Positions 12,444 through 20,358 of a stretch of DNA of 20,373 nucleotides are shown in pieces. Position 1 is the first letter of the stretch; each line of letters starts with the position of its first letter. The notes below the pieces were generated by a model. That model worked only from the letters and a program-made list of their open reading frames with translations, did not search any database and had not been told where the DNA came from. Source of the stretch: Collinsella sp. (lineage in GTDB: Bacteria > Actinomycetota > Coriobacteriia > Coriobacteriales > Coriobacteriaceae); NCBI GenBank assembly GCA_019425045.1, contig JAHYYI010000032.1, forward strand, positions 1 to 20,373, read 5' to 3'. The translations under genes were made by a program, and so were the position numbers.

Positions 12444-14912
12444 ATGCGGCATGTGCATATTCATGTAACGGGCATTGTGCAGGGCGTTGGCATGCGACCA
12501 TTTGTGTATCGCGAGGCCATGGCGCATGGCATTTGCGGATGGGTGCTCAATGCGGGCGACGGCGTACATATTGAGGCGCACGCTCCGGCCGATGCGCTCG
12601 ATGCTTTTGTTGCCGCGCTTTCTGAGCATGCGCCCGCGGCGGCTCGCGTAGAGCATGTCGAGGTTGTGGACTTGGGGCCTGGCGGTTGGAGTGCTGCCGA
12701 TGAGCAGGGCTTTCGCATTGTGGCATCGCAGGACCAGACCGCGCACACGACGCTCGTCTCGCCCGATATCGCTACCTGTGACGATTGTCTGCGCGAGTTG
12801 TTCGATCCCGCCGACCGACGCTATCACTACCCCTTTATCAACTGCACTAACTGCGGCCCACGCTTTACCATCATCCGATCGTTGCCTTATGACCGAGCGG
12901 CCACGTCGATGGATTGTTTTCCCATGTGTCCCAAGTGTGCCGCGGAGTATGCCGACCCACTCGACCGGCGTTTTCACGCGCAACCCGATGCCTGCTTTGA
13001 TTGCGGGCCGCATATTACGTGGCGCGAGGCTGTGAACGGCGATGCGTGCGGGAATTCGTCCGCGACACCGGCAGTCGGCACCACACGCGAGGCCAGCGAC
13101 GCCATTATCGAGCGCTGCGTTGAGCTGCTGGCCAGCGGTGACATCGTCGCCATCAAGGGCCTGGGCGGATTTCATCTAGCCTGTGACGCCGCCAGCGAGC
13201 AGGCGGTGGCCGAGCTGCGCCGTCGCAAACGCCGCAGCAACAAACCACTTGCCGTCATGATGCGCGACCTTGCCGACGTTGAACGCCTATGCCATGTCAG
13301 CGACGTTGAGCGCGGCTTGCTGGCCGGCAGCATTCGCCCCATTGTGCTGCTGCGCCGACGTGCTGCTTGCGAGAGCGGCGGCTCCCCCGACGCCCTCGCG
13401 CTCGCGCCGTCCGTCGCGCACGACCTTCCAGAGCTCGGCATCATGCTCCCCTATACGCCGCTTCAACATCTGTTGCTTGCCGCGGCAGAAGCCTGCGGTA
13501 TGCACGCGCTCGTCATGACCAGCGGAAACCTGAGCGAAGAACCCATAGAAACCGACGACGATCTTGCCTGGGAACACCTCGTTGCCGCCGGCATCGCCGA
13601 TGCGTTGCTCGGCAACGACCGCGCGATCCTCTCGCGCTACGACGACTCTGTAGTGCGCGTGGTCGACGGCGCCGTTATGCCCGTGCGCCGCGCTCGCGGA
13701 TATGCACCCCAGCCGTTGCCGTTGCCGGCGCTCGACGGCGCTCCGTCCTGCGTGCTCGCCTGCGGGCCACAACAAAAGGCCACGATTGCGCTCACGCGTG
13801 AAGGGACGAACGGCGAGGCAACCTGTTTTGTGTCGCAGCATATCGGCGATGTTGAAAACGGCGAGACCTTCGATGCCTGGAACGCCGCGCGCACGCGCTT
13901 GGAAGATCTCTTTGACTTGGCGCCCGCCGCCTTGGCCTGCGATTTGCACCCCAGCTATCTATCGAGCCAGTGGGCGCGCGAGCAGGCACGGGAGCACAAT
14001 CTGCCGCTCGTCGAGGTGCAGCACCATCATGCGCATATCGCGAGCGTAATGGCCGAGGCCATCGCCGCGGGCCAGCTTACAACCGACGCGCGTGTCCTTG
14101 GCATCGCCTTTGACGGCACCGGCGCCGGCACCGATGGGACCATTTGGGGCGGCGAGTTTCTTGTTGCCGGCCTTGGCGGCTTTGAGCGCGCCGCGCATTT
14201 ACTCACCTGGGCGCTCCCCGGCGGGGCGGCCTCCGTGCGCGACGCCCGCCGCAACGCCTTTGCCCTGCTCAGTGAGCTCGGTCTGCTCGAGCACCCAGGC
14301 GCCGCTCGGCTTTTGGGCAGCCTCGACGAGCAAACGCGCAGCGTGACAGCCACCATGATCGAGCACGGCATCAACAGCCCGCGCACCAGCAGCATGGGGC
14401 GTCTCTTTGATGCCGCGGCAGCAATTCTGGGCATCTGCGACAAGGCAACCTACGAGGGCGAGCCTGCCATAGAACTCGAAGCCGCCGCCTGGCGCGCGTT
14501 CAGCAGTGAAAGTGCCTGCCCCACCGGCAATATGGCCAGCTTTTCCGTAACCGAATCATCCCGTCCGGACGACTTCCATGTTCTGAACTCCAGACCGCTT
14601 TTTGAGGCGCTTTTGGAGGGAATCAGGACCGGCGTGCCCGCCGGCAAGCTCGCGCTCGACTTCCATGTCACCATCGCACGCGCGTCGGCCCGCATCGCAA
14701 GCGAGATCTGCGTCCGTGAAGACCTCGACACCGTCGCGCTCTCGGGCGGCGTGTTCATGAACCGACTTTTGCTTCAGCTCCTCACCCGCGAGCTCAAAGA
14801 CGCCGGTCTTGCCGTCTTGGTCCCCCACGCTGTACCCGCCAACGACGGCTGCATCGCCTACGGTCAGGCCGCCATCGCTCGCGCTCGCCTCGCGCAGACG
14901 GCGTTGCGATAG
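12444..14912 (+). CDS. hypF: Carbamoyltransferase HypF ([NiFe]-hydrogenase maturation)
   Basis: An 822-residue cytosolic protein that uses carbamoyl phosphate and ATP to carbamoylate the C-terminal cysteine of HypE, the first step in making the cyanide ligands of the [NiFe] site. Domains in order are an acylphosphatase domain (1-90; VTGIVQGVGMRPFVY with Arg18 and Asn36), two zinc fingers (about 108-190; CDDC...CTNC and CPKC...CFDC), a YrdC-like domain (about 200-390; IVAIKGLGGFHLACDA, RRSNKPLAVM), and a Kae1-like carbamoyltransferase domain (about 430-810; HHHAHIASVMAE, FDGTGAGTDGTIWGGEF, LSGGVFMNRLL). The ATG at 12444 follows GAGGAG and begins directly with the acylphosphatase strand. The frame is intact and of normal length (about 750-830). 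Confidence 0.97.
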   Translation: MRHVHIHVTGIVQGVGMRPFVYREAMAHGICGWVLNAGDGVHIEAHAPADALDAFVAALSEHAPAAARVEHVEVVDLGPGGWSAADEQGFRIVASQDQTAHTTLVSPDIATCDDCLRELFDPADRRYHYPFINCTNCGPRFTIIRSLPYDRAATSMDCFPMCPKCAAEYADPLDRRFHAQPDACFDCGPHITWREAVNGDACGNSSATPAVGTTREASDAIIERCVELLASGDIVAIKGLGGFHLACDAASEQAVAELRRRKRRSNKPLAVMMRDLADVERLCHVSDVERGLLAGSIRPIVLLRRRAACESGGSPDALALAPSVAHDLPELGIMLPYTPLQHLLLAAAEACGMHALVMTSGNLSEEPIETDDDLAWEHLVAAGIADALLGNDRAILSRYDDSVVRVVDGAVMPVRRARGYAPQPLPLPALDGAPSCVLACGPQQKATIALTREGTNGEATCFVSQHIGDVENGETFDAWNAARTRLEDLFDLAPAALACDLHPSYLSSQWAREQAREHNLPLVEVQHHHAHIASVMAEAIAAGQLTTDARVLGIAFDGTGAGTDGTIWGGEFLVAGLGGFERAAHLLTWALPGGAASVRDARRNAFALLSELGLLEHPGAARLLGSLDEQTRSVTATMIEHGINSPRTSSMGRLFDAAAAILGICDKATYEGEPAIELEAAAWRAFSSESACPTGNMASFSVTESSRPDDFHVLNSRPLFEALLEGIRTGVPAGKLALDFHVTIARASARIASEICVREDLDTVALSGGVFMNRLLLQLLTRELKDAGLAVLVPHAVPANDGCIAYGQAAIARARLAQTALR

Positions 14913-14958
14913 GCTGTTTTGCCAGCCTGCGCGCCGCCGTCTCACAGGTGTAACGCGT

Positions 14959-14987
14959 TTGCTCGTGACTCCTGCGAGCGCTACCAT
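14959..14987 (+). promoter_or_regulatory. Candidate promoter ahead of hypC
   Basis: TTGCTC (14959-14964) and TACCAT (14982-14987) are 17 bases apart in the 131-base hypF-hypC gap. Both match the consensus at four positions. It would allow hypC-hypD to be made independently of hypF. Confidence 0.35.
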
Positions 14988-15043
14988 CAACTGATGGGTA
15001 ATTAGGCGCCTATCCAGCGCAAAACGTATAAAAGGGGAACATT

Positions 15044-15304
15044 ATGTGCCTTGCCGTTCCCGGTAAAGTGGTCAAACGCGACGACGACCTTAAGGCGACC
15101 GTCGACATGATGGGCATCGAGCGCCCCATTTCGCTGCGTCTCGTACCGACGGCGCAGGTTGGCGACTATATTCTCGTACACGCCGGCTTTGGCATCCAGA
15201 TCGTCGACGAGCAGGAAGCGCAAGAAACGCTCGAGCTCGTTAACGCCATGACCGAACTGGCCGAAGAAGACCAACTGGCCAGCAATCCGGCCGAGGCATA
15301 CTAG
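15044..15304 (+). CDS. hypC: Hydrogenase assembly chaperone HypC/HybG family
   Basis: An 86-residue chaperone. It begins MCLAVPGKV, so the essential Cys2 that binds the iron and the hydrogenase large-subunit precursor is present. The OB-fold core continues with VGDYILVHAGFGIQIVDEQEA, the usual family ending, followed by an acidic tail. HypC and HypD together hold the Fe while the CN and CO ligands are attached. A GGGGA site lies about six bases upstream of the ATG. Its stop TAG shares one base with the GTG start of hypD (TAGTG), so the two partner proteins are translationally coupled. Confidence 0.97.
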   Translation: MCLAVPGKVVKRDDDLKATVDMMGIERPISLRLVPTAQVGDYILVHAGFGIQIVDEQEAQETLELVNAMTELAEEDQLASNPAEAY

Positions 15305-16416
15305 TGGCGGCCGGACAGCCGGCGCGCTCCGGTATCGACTTCTCGGCATTCCGCGATCCCAAGCTGGCTCGCGAGCTCATCGAGCGCATCCGTGAACTCG
15401 TCGGCGACCGCACCATCAACCTTATGGAAGTCTGCGGCACGCACACCGTGAGCATCGGTCGCTATGGCTTTCGCTCCATTATGCCTGCCGGGCTCAAACT
15501 GCTGAGCGGTCCGGGTTGCCCCGTCTGCGTTACCGCCAACCGCGATATCGACCATGCAATCGCGCTCGCCAAGATGGACGGCGCCATCATCACCACCTTT
15601 GGCGACATGATGCGCGTGCCCGGGTCGTCTACCTCGCTCGCCGCGCAAAAGGCGGCGGGGCGCGATATTCGCATTGTGTACTCCCCGCTCGATGCACTCG
15701 ATATCGCCGAACACAACCCCGATCGCCCGGTCATCTTTATGGGCGTCGGCTTTGAGACCACGACGCCCACCATCGCCGCCGCCATTTTGGAGGCCGATGC
15801 ACGCGGACTCCAGAACTTCTCGGTCTATTGCGCCCACAAGACCACGCCGCCGGCGCTGCGCGCCATCGCCAACGATCCCGAGACCACTATCGACGGCTTT
15901 ATCCTTCCGGGACACGTCGCCACCATCACGGGCTTAGCCCCCTTTGACTTTTTGGTCGATGAGTTCGAGACCCCAGGCGTAGTCACCGGATTTGAGCCGG
16001 TCGATATTCTGCAGGGCATCTGCATGCTGGTCCAGATGGTTGTTGAGGGGCAGCCCGCAATCGACAACGCCTACCGCCGTGGCGTCAACGCAGACGGCAA
16101 CCCCGTGGCGCGCCAGCTGGTCGAGCAGGTGTTTGAGCCATGCGACACCACGTGGCGCGGGCTGGGGCCGATTGCCAACTCGGGCCTTTCCATCCGCCCC
16201 GAGTTCTCGCGCTTTGATGCCCGCACTCGCTTTGACGTGCCCGTTGAGACGACGGTCGAGCCGCGTGGGTGCCGCTGCGGCGACGTGCTGCGCGGGGCCA
16301 TTACGCCGAGCGACTGCCCTCTGTTCGGCCGCGCTTGTACACCCGAGCATCCCATCGGCCCCTGCATGGTGAGTTCCGAGGGCAGCTGTGCAGCATATTT
16401 CCGCTACCGAGGCTAA
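15304..16416 (+). CDS. hypD: Hydrogenase maturation protein HypD
   Basis: A 370-residue iron-sulphur protein that with HypC is the scaffold for the Fe(CN)2CO unit. Conserved motifs are MEVCGTHT, LSGPGCPVC, TTFGDMMRVPG, GVGFETTTPT and ILPGHVATI. The C-terminal [4Fe-4S] region is cysteine-rich, with GCRCGDVLRG, DCPLFGRAC, GPCMVSSEGSC and an AYFRY end. The GTG start at 15304 overlaps the hypC stop. The first codons (MAAGQPARS) lack family similarity, but the GTG is the only codon that gives coupling. The protein is of normal length. The gene is followed by a 214-base gap with a large nested palindrome before hypE. Confidence 0.97.
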   Translation: MAAGQPARSGIDFSAFRDPKLARELIERIRELVGDRTINLMEVCGTHTVSIGRYGFRSIMPAGLKLLSGPGCPVCVTANRDIDHAIALAKMDGAIITTFGDMMRVPGSSTSLAAQKAAGRDIRIVYSPLDALDIAEHNPDRPVIFMGVGFETTTPTIAAAILEADARGLQNFSVYCAHKTTPPALRAIANDPETTIDGFILPGHVATITGLAPFDFLVDEFETPGVVTGFEPVDILQGICMLVQMVVEGQPAIDNAYRRGVNADGNPVARQLVEQVFEPCDTTWRGLGPIANSGLSIRPEFSRFDARTRFDVPVETTVEPRGCRCGDVLRGAITPSDCPLFGRACTPEHPIGPCMVSSEGSCAAYFRYRG

Positions 16417-16459
16417 TGGGTTCCGCCGCTCTAACGAACGGCGGGCCGGTCGACGCTGC

Positions 16460-16557
16460 GCGCCATTCAGGCGAGCGATTTGCCTTTCAATCGTCGGCTG
16501 CGGGCAAAAGCCCAGCAGCCTCCTCTTTCAAGGCAACTCACTTCGCCTGAATGGCGC
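16460..16557. repeat. 98-nt three-tier nested palindrome between hypD and hypE
   Basis: Three stems nest one inside another. GCGCCATTCAGGCGA (16460-16474) pairs perfectly with 16543-16557. TTGCCTT (16480-16486) pairs with AAGGCAA (16530-16536). GGCTGCGGGC (16496-16505) pairs with GCCC-A-GCAGCC (16510-16520) around an AAAA loop with one bulged A. The whole forms one long rod with internal loops. No T run follows and no reading frame is supported. It lies within the 214-base gap in the hyp operon. Confidence 0.85.
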
Positions 16558-16630
16558 TCGCTGACTTTTACTTAACATCGATTCTGCCACACTCAGCTAT
16601 TGCCGACCCCCCACGATTGGAGTTTTCGAT

Positions 16631-17665
16631 ATGTCCCGTACTGCCACCGATAGCACTGTCCTGTTGGGCCACGGCTCTGGCGGCCAGATGATGAAACGCA
16701 TCATCGATGAGGTCTTTTTGGATGCCTTTGGGTCGCCCGAACTGCTCGAGGGCAACGATGCCGGCGTCGCTGCGCTGCCCGCGAGCGGGCGCATCGCCAT
16801 GTCGACCGACAGCTTTGTAGTCTCGCCGCAGTTCTTCCCCGGCGGCAATATCGGCCGCCTCGCCGTATGTGGAACCGTCAACGACGTCGCGACCTCGGGC
16901 GCTAACGTGCGCTACCTCTCATGCGGCTTTATCCTCGAAGAGGGCTATCCCATGGACAAGCTGCGCCAGATTGTGCAGACCATGGCCGAAACGGCACATG
17001 AGGCAGGCGTGAAGATTATCACCGGCGACACCAAGGTGGTCGAGCGTGGCGGTGCCGACGGCGTCTACATCAATACCGCTGGCGTAGGCGAGGTGCCCGC
17101 AGGCGTAGCGCTCAGCGGTGCAAACTGTCGGCCCGGCGATGTCATCCTGGTGTCGGGTACGCTAGGCGACCACGGCATCGCCATCATGAGCCAACGCGAG
17201 GGCTTGGCGTTTTCGAGCGCCATCGAAAGCGATGCCGCGCCGCTCAACCACCTGATTGCCGATGTGCTTGCCGCAGCACCCGACACCCGCTGCTTCCGCG
17301 ACCCCACGCGCGGTGGCCTGGCCTCGACGCTTAACGAGTTTGCCCAGGCCAGCGGTGTTGCCATGGAGATCGACGAGGATGCCGTGCCCGTGCGCCCCGA
17401 CGTGCAGGCCGCCTGCGAGATGCTCGGCTACGACGTTCTGCAGGTGGCAAACGAGGGCAAGATGGTTGCCGTGGTGCCGGCCGAGCGGGCCGATGCCGTG
17501 CTGGCCGCCATGCGCGCCGCGCGCTACGGCGAGAATGCCGCCATTATCGGTCGCGTGCTGCCGCTTGCCGAGGACGCCCGCCCCGCCGTGCGCGTACGTA
17601 CCGGTTGGGGCTCGACCCGCATCCTCGACATGCTCGTAGGAGAGCAGCTGCCGAGAATTTGCTAA
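16631..17665 (+). CDS. hypE: Carbamoyl dehydratase HypE (hydrogenase maturation)
   Basis: A 344-residue PurM/ThiL-like ATPase. It takes the carbamoyl group delivered by HypF on its terminal cysteine, dehydrates it to a thiocyanate, and hands cyanide to the HypC-HypD iron. Visible motifs are LLGHGSGGQMMKRII at the start, STDSFVVSPQFFPGG, CGTVNDVATSGA, ITGDTKVV, VSGTLGDHGIAIM, RDPTRGGLASTLNE and the C-terminal PRIC, whose last residue is the carbamoylated cysteine. All are present and the length is normal. The ATG at 16631 follows TTGGAG by about nine bases. It closes the maturation cluster. hypA and hypB do not follow, so nickel insertion must be encoded elsewhere. Confidence 0.97.
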   Translation: MSRTATDSTVLLGHGSGGQMMKRIIDEVFLDAFGSPELLEGNDAGVAALPASGRIAMSTDSFVVSPQFFPGGNIGRLAVCGTVNDVATSGANVRYLSCGFILEEGYPMDKLRQIVQTMAETAHEAGVKIITGDTKVVERGGADGVYINTAGVGEVPAGVALSGANCRPGDVILVSGTLGDHGIAIMSQREGLAFSSAIESDAAPLNHLIADVLAAAPDTRCFRDPTRGGLASTLNEFAQASGVAMEIDEDAVPVRPDVQAACEMLGYDVLQVANEGKMVAVVPAERADAVLAAMRAARYGENAAIIGRVLPLAEDARPAVRVRTGWGSTRILDMLVGEQLPRIC

Positions 17666-17790
17666 CGACAGAGATGGTCGGGCAGCGCGGCCCGATACAC
17701 GGCAGTCAAAGTTGTTCAGATTTCAAACATGCCCGACACGCCAGCCCGTTATCATGGGTGCGTCCTATAACCCAAACGGCGGGAGCACCC

Positions 17791-18459
17791 ATGGCGGCAG
17801 CTTTTTCCCATGTGATTTTTGATTTAGACGGCACCATCCTCAACACGCTCGAGGACCTGGCAGCCGCCGGCAACCATACCTGCGAGATGCACGGCTGGCC
17901 CACGTTTGCCGTAGACGAGTACCGCTACAAGGTGGGAAACGGCATGCTCAAGCTGGTCGAGCGCTTTATGCCCGCCGAGTATGCGGGCGACGGCCGTATG
18001 TTTGAGCAGACGCTTGCCGAGTTTAGGGCTTATTACGGCGAGCACAAGGAAGACCACACCGCACCGTACGCCGGTACGATCGAGATGCTCGACCGCCTGC
18101 GCACCGCGGGTGTGCAGCTTGCCGTGCTCACTAACAAGGACCACGTCTCGGCGGTTCCGCTTATCGAGAAATACTTTGGTTCCGAGCGCTTTGCGCTGGT
18201 GCAGGGCCGCGTCGATGCGTTTCCTCCCAAGCCCGAGGCACCTGTTACGCTGCACGTGATGAAAGAGCTAGGCGCCGACCCGGCAACCACACTCTATGTG
18301 GGCGATTCCAATGTCGATGTTCTGACCGGCCACAACGCCGGCCTTAAGAGTGCGGGCGTCAGCTGGGGCTTCCGCGGCCGCGCAGAGCTGGAAGCCGCCG
18401 GCGCCGACTACGTGGTGGACACCCAGGACGAGCTCGCGGCGCTGATTCTGGGCGAGTAG
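17791..18459 (+). CDS. HAD-superfamily phosphatase, phosphoglycolate phosphatase-like
   Basis: A 222-residue cytosolic hydrolase. HAD motif I is FDLDGT with nucleophile Asp11 and acid/base Asp13. Motif II is LAVLTNK, motif III the lysine in FPPKPEAP, and motif IV VGDSNVD. The cap between motifs I and II is helical, as in the Gph/PGP subfamily, and the end GVSWGFRGRAELEAAGADYVVD is typical of that group. It probably removes phosphate from phosphoglycolate or a similar small metabolite; the substrate cannot be fixed from sequence. The ATG at 17791 follows GGGAG. A longer frame starting at 17605 overlaps hypE and is not credible. The 125-base gap to hypE and the different role suggest its own transcript. 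Confidence 0.92.
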   Translation: MAAAFSHVIFDLDGTILNTLEDLAAAGNHTCEMHGWPTFAVDEYRYKVGNGMLKLVERFMPAEYAGDGRMFEQTLAEFRAYYGEHKEDHTAPYAGTIEMLDRLRTAGVQLAVLTNKDHVSAVPLIEKYFGSERFALVQGRVDAFPPKPEAPVTLHVMKELGADPATTLYVGDSNVDVLTGHNAGLKSAGVSWGFRGRAELEAAGADYVVDTQDELAALILGE

Positions 18460-18500
18460 CGGGGCTGTCGCTCAACACGGCTGCATAGATTCTGTCGCGC

Positions 18501-18670
18501 GGAAAGCGCATCCCGTTTTGCCGCCTCAGAATGGGATGCGCTTTCCGGTTGAGCCTTGTCGGGGAAACCGCATCCCGTTTCAGAGCAGTATTCCGGGTCT
18601 CACTTTCCGCAACCCACCCCATCCGGAAACCGTGACCCGCTATTCGGCCAAATACCGGCTCGTATTTTCC
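18501..18670 (+). repeat. Three-hairpin repeat array, copy B
   Basis: Modules of 46 nt start at 18501, 18563 and 18625, again exactly 62 apart with 16-nt spacers, matching copy A at 1694-1863 in geometry and orientation. Each module begins GGAAA and ends TTTCC. The arms of module 1 pair at 14 of 15 positions. Module 3 carries the loop TTCGGCCAAATA found in module 3 of copy A, and modules 1 and 2 carry ATCCCG where module 3 carries GACCCG in both copies. Order and identity of modules are therefore conserved. It starts 42 bases after the HAD gene stop. Confidence 0.85.
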
Positions 18671-18790
18671 CGAGCATTCGATGCAACGCTGGCGCAAGGA
18701 GTGTCCCCAACTGCCGGCAGAAAAGGAACGTCCCCAAGTGCCGCCTCAATGACTACCATGGCAACGCCGCAGGTAGAGGACGGGCAGCGA

Positions 18791-18890
18791 GCGGGCACCA
18801 GTGCGAACAAATTGGCATGAAAAGAGGACGGTATAGACCTTCTGGTCATGCCGTCCTCTTTGAATGACAAGTTGTCGCTCTGGTGCCCGC
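18791..18890. terminator. Nested palindrome with bidirectional terminator core
   Basis: The core AAAGAGGACGG (18821-18831) pairs perfectly with CCGTCCTCTTT (18851-18861), with GACC/GGTC further in, and A and T runs at its feet. It can terminate transcripts from either side, which suits the converging HAD and lipoprotein genes. An outer stem GCGGGCACCAG (18791-18801) pairs perfectly with 18880-18890, and the sequence between the two stems is partly complementary. The full structure is far longer than a terminator needs. Confidence 0.7.
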
Positions 18891-18903
18891 ACAGCGTCGG
18901 GCA

Positions 18904-18931
18904 GTTACGGCGTTTGGTAAAACGCCGTAAC
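18904..18931. other. 12-bp hairpin at the 3' end of the lipoprotein gene
   Basis: GTTACGGCGTTT pairs perfectly with AAACGCCGTAAC around a GGTA loop. It lies 20 bases beyond the lipoprotein stop, on the minus-strand side. There is no T run outside the stem; it may stabilise the 3' end or be a small repeat. Confidence 0.5.
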
Positions 18932-18950
18932 GAACTACCGCGTAACTCCC

Positions 18951-19508
18951 CTAGCTCATCATCGCATTCATCATCTCGGTGGTTGCGGAATCGTCAGCAG
19001 ACCACTCGCCATCGTCATTGGCGGTGTACTTGAAGGTAACCTTGGTGTCCTTGGTCTTAGCGGCCTTGGTCACGTCGACCATGACCTGGCCGGCCATCTT
19101 GTACAGGTCGTCCTCGGAAGGCATCGTATCGAGCGCCGCGATCTTCTCCTGATACTGGGTGGCGAAATCTTCAACGATCTTGTTCATGGACTTGCAGGTA
19201 ATGGTGACATCGGCAGTCGCGGTGCCCTTGTCCTCGTCGACCGTCACATCGCCGATCTTGTAGTCAAAACCCTCGAGATAGCTCTTGGCGTACTCCTTGG
19301 GATCGATGCCCAGCTGCTCGAACTCGTCGCCCGAGGCCTCTTCCAGGCCGGCGAGGAAGTCGTCGCCGCCGTTCTTGACCTCGTCAAACTGCGTCGTAAG
19401 ATCCTCGGTGATGAGCTCCTCAACCGAAGGACCTCCGCAGCCGGAAAGCACAACCACGCACGCGACCAGAACAGCCATCAGGGGCGCAAGCAGCAGCTTC
19501 TTCTTCAT
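18951..19508 (-). CDS. Putative lipoprotein of unknown function
   Basis: A 185-residue exported protein. The N-terminus MKKKLLLAPLMAVLVACVVV followed by LSGC is a type II signal peptide; the lipobox is Leu21-Ser-Gly-Cys24, so Cys24 would be lipidated and the protein anchored outside the membrane. The mature part is acidic and mixed helix/strand: VEELITEDLTTQFDEVKNG, a repeated-strand section (IGDVTVDEDKGTATADVTI), a helical part, and a final strand region (KDTKVTFKYTANDDGEW). Similar small lipoproteins are common in Gram-positive gut bacteria, but I cannot name a function. The ATG at 19508 has GGGAGGA upstream; a longer start would put residues before the signal peptide. No transporter gene adjoins it. 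Confidence 0.88.
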   Translation of the reverse strand: MKKKLLLAPLMAVLVACVVVLSGCGGPSVEELITEDLTTQFDEVKNGGDDFLAGLEEASGDEFEQLGIDPKEYAKSYLEGFDYKIGDVTVDEDKGTATADVTITCKSMNKIVEDFATQYQEKIAALDTMPSEDDLYKMAGQVMVDVTKAAKTKDTKVTFKYTANDDGEWSADDSATTEMMNAMMS

Positions 19509-19687
19509 GACATTCCTCCCAACAAGCGGCACCGCGCTTCCCGACGCGGTGCGCGTCGTAACAATAAGGCCATACTAGCCGATAACGAACACCCCCGGCA
19601 AAGCAAAGGCGCAGTCGGCTCGATTTAACGTCCGAACGGTTTACCGGTCCGCCCAACGCGCAATAAAACGTTCCGCCGCATTGCAAT

Positions 19688-19718
19688 AAAAAAGGGCGGC
19701 CGGATAACCCGACCACCC
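19688..19718 (-). terminator. Terminator of the EIIA gene
   Basis: On the minus strand GGGTGGTCGG pairs with CCGGCCGCCC (two G-U pairs) around a GTTAT loop and is followed by six T residues. It starts 25 bases beyond the EIIA stop. It separates that gene from the downstream lipoprotein gene. Confidence 0.85.
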
Positions 19719-19743
19719 CAAAACACCCTTATGTTGCCGCAGA

Positions 19744-20280
19744 CTACTTGCGGACGACCTTGACGATGGCATCGCCAGCGGAGACAGCGGAGTCAGCCTC
19801 GACGGCGAGCTCGACGTCGGCGAACTCGGCGGTGTTGGACACAGCCACGACGACGCAGTCCTTGTAGCCGGCAGCGGCGATCTTGGCGCGGTCGATCTTG
19901 AGCATGGGCTGGCCAGCCTTAACGACATCGTCGGCCTTGACGAAGCCCTCGAAGCCGTCGCCGTTCATGTTGACGGTATCGACGCCAACGTGCACCAGAA
20001 CCTCGATGCCGCTATCGGACTGCAGGCCCACGGCGTGACCCATGGTGACGGTCACCTTGCCGTCGCAGGGAGCGTAGACCAGATCGTCCTCGGGCCACAC
20101 GGCGCAGCCCTTGCCCAGGACCTCGCCGCCAAAGACGGGATCGGGCACATCGGCCATCTTGATGACCTTGCCCTTGACGGGCGAGCACAGCACGTCGGCG
20201 CCGGCAGAAGCAGAGATGGAGGACGGAGCAGCGGCAGTCGCGGGCTCAGCCTTCTTCTTGAACATGTCAAACAGACCCAT
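19744..20280 (-). CDS. crr: PTS glucose-family EIIA component
   Basis: A 178-residue cytosolic phosphocarrier that takes phosphate from HPr and passes it to an EIIB domain of a sugar permease. After a short linker-like start (MGLFDMFKKKAEPATAAAP), the all-beta IIA(Glc) fold runs from about residue 28: LCSPVKGKVIKMADVPDPVFGGEVLGKG, then YAPCDGKV. The active-site pair is His82 (TMGHAVG) and His97 (VLVHVGVDTV), with the same 15-residue spacing as E. coli His75 and His90. It is a stand-alone protein rather than part of an EIIBCA fusion, so it may serve several permeases or have a regulatory role. The ATG at 20280 follows AGGAG by six bases; the frame further upstream overlaps the promoter. It is monocistronic. 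Confidence 0.95.
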   Translation of the reverse strand: MGLFDMFKKKAEPATAAAPSSISASAGADVLCSPVKGKVIKMADVPDPVFGGEVLGKGCAVWPEDDLVYAPCDGKVTVTMGHAVGLQSDSGIEVLVHVGVDTVNMNGDGFEGFVKADDVVKAGQPMLKIDRAKIAAAGYKDCVVVAVSNTAEFADVELAVEADSAVSAGDAIVKVVRK

Positions 20281-20329
20281 ACGTTTTCTCCTCTTGATTA
20301 AGCGCAACGTTGTGCGCATGCCTATGGTG

Positions 20330-20358
20330 ATTATAGTGCCAAATGGTTCAAATGCTAA
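20330..20358 (-). promoter_or_regulatory. Promoter of the EIIA gene
   Basis: On the minus strand TTAGCA (20358-20353) is a 4/6 -35 box and TATAAT (20335-20330) a perfect -10 box, 17 bases apart. The leader of about 40 nt contains GCGCA-ACGTTG-TGCGC (about 20302-20317), a small inverted repeat that could be an operator or a hairpin. Confidence 0.7.

Larger units (their letters stand above)
18460..18950. other. Intergenic repeat-rich region between HAD gene and lipoprotein gene
   Basis: About 490 bases with no credible gene. In order it holds array copy B (18501-18670), a pair of related 23-nt direct repeats (18696-18718 and 18723-18745, 19 of 23 identical, core GTCCCCAA), a 100-nt nested palindrome (18791-18890) and a 12-bp hairpin (18904-18931). 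The frames that cross it have no ribosome site or recognisable product. The flanking genes converge on it. Confidence 0.75.

Noticed and set aside
12393..13175. Minus-strand gene opposite the start of hypF
   Set aside because: It is an antisense shadow of hypF with no ribosome site and no family pattern.
17605..17790. Longer start for the HAD phosphatase
   Set aside because: It would overlap the end of hypE out of frame. The ATG at 17791 has a ribosome site and begins right before HAD motif I.
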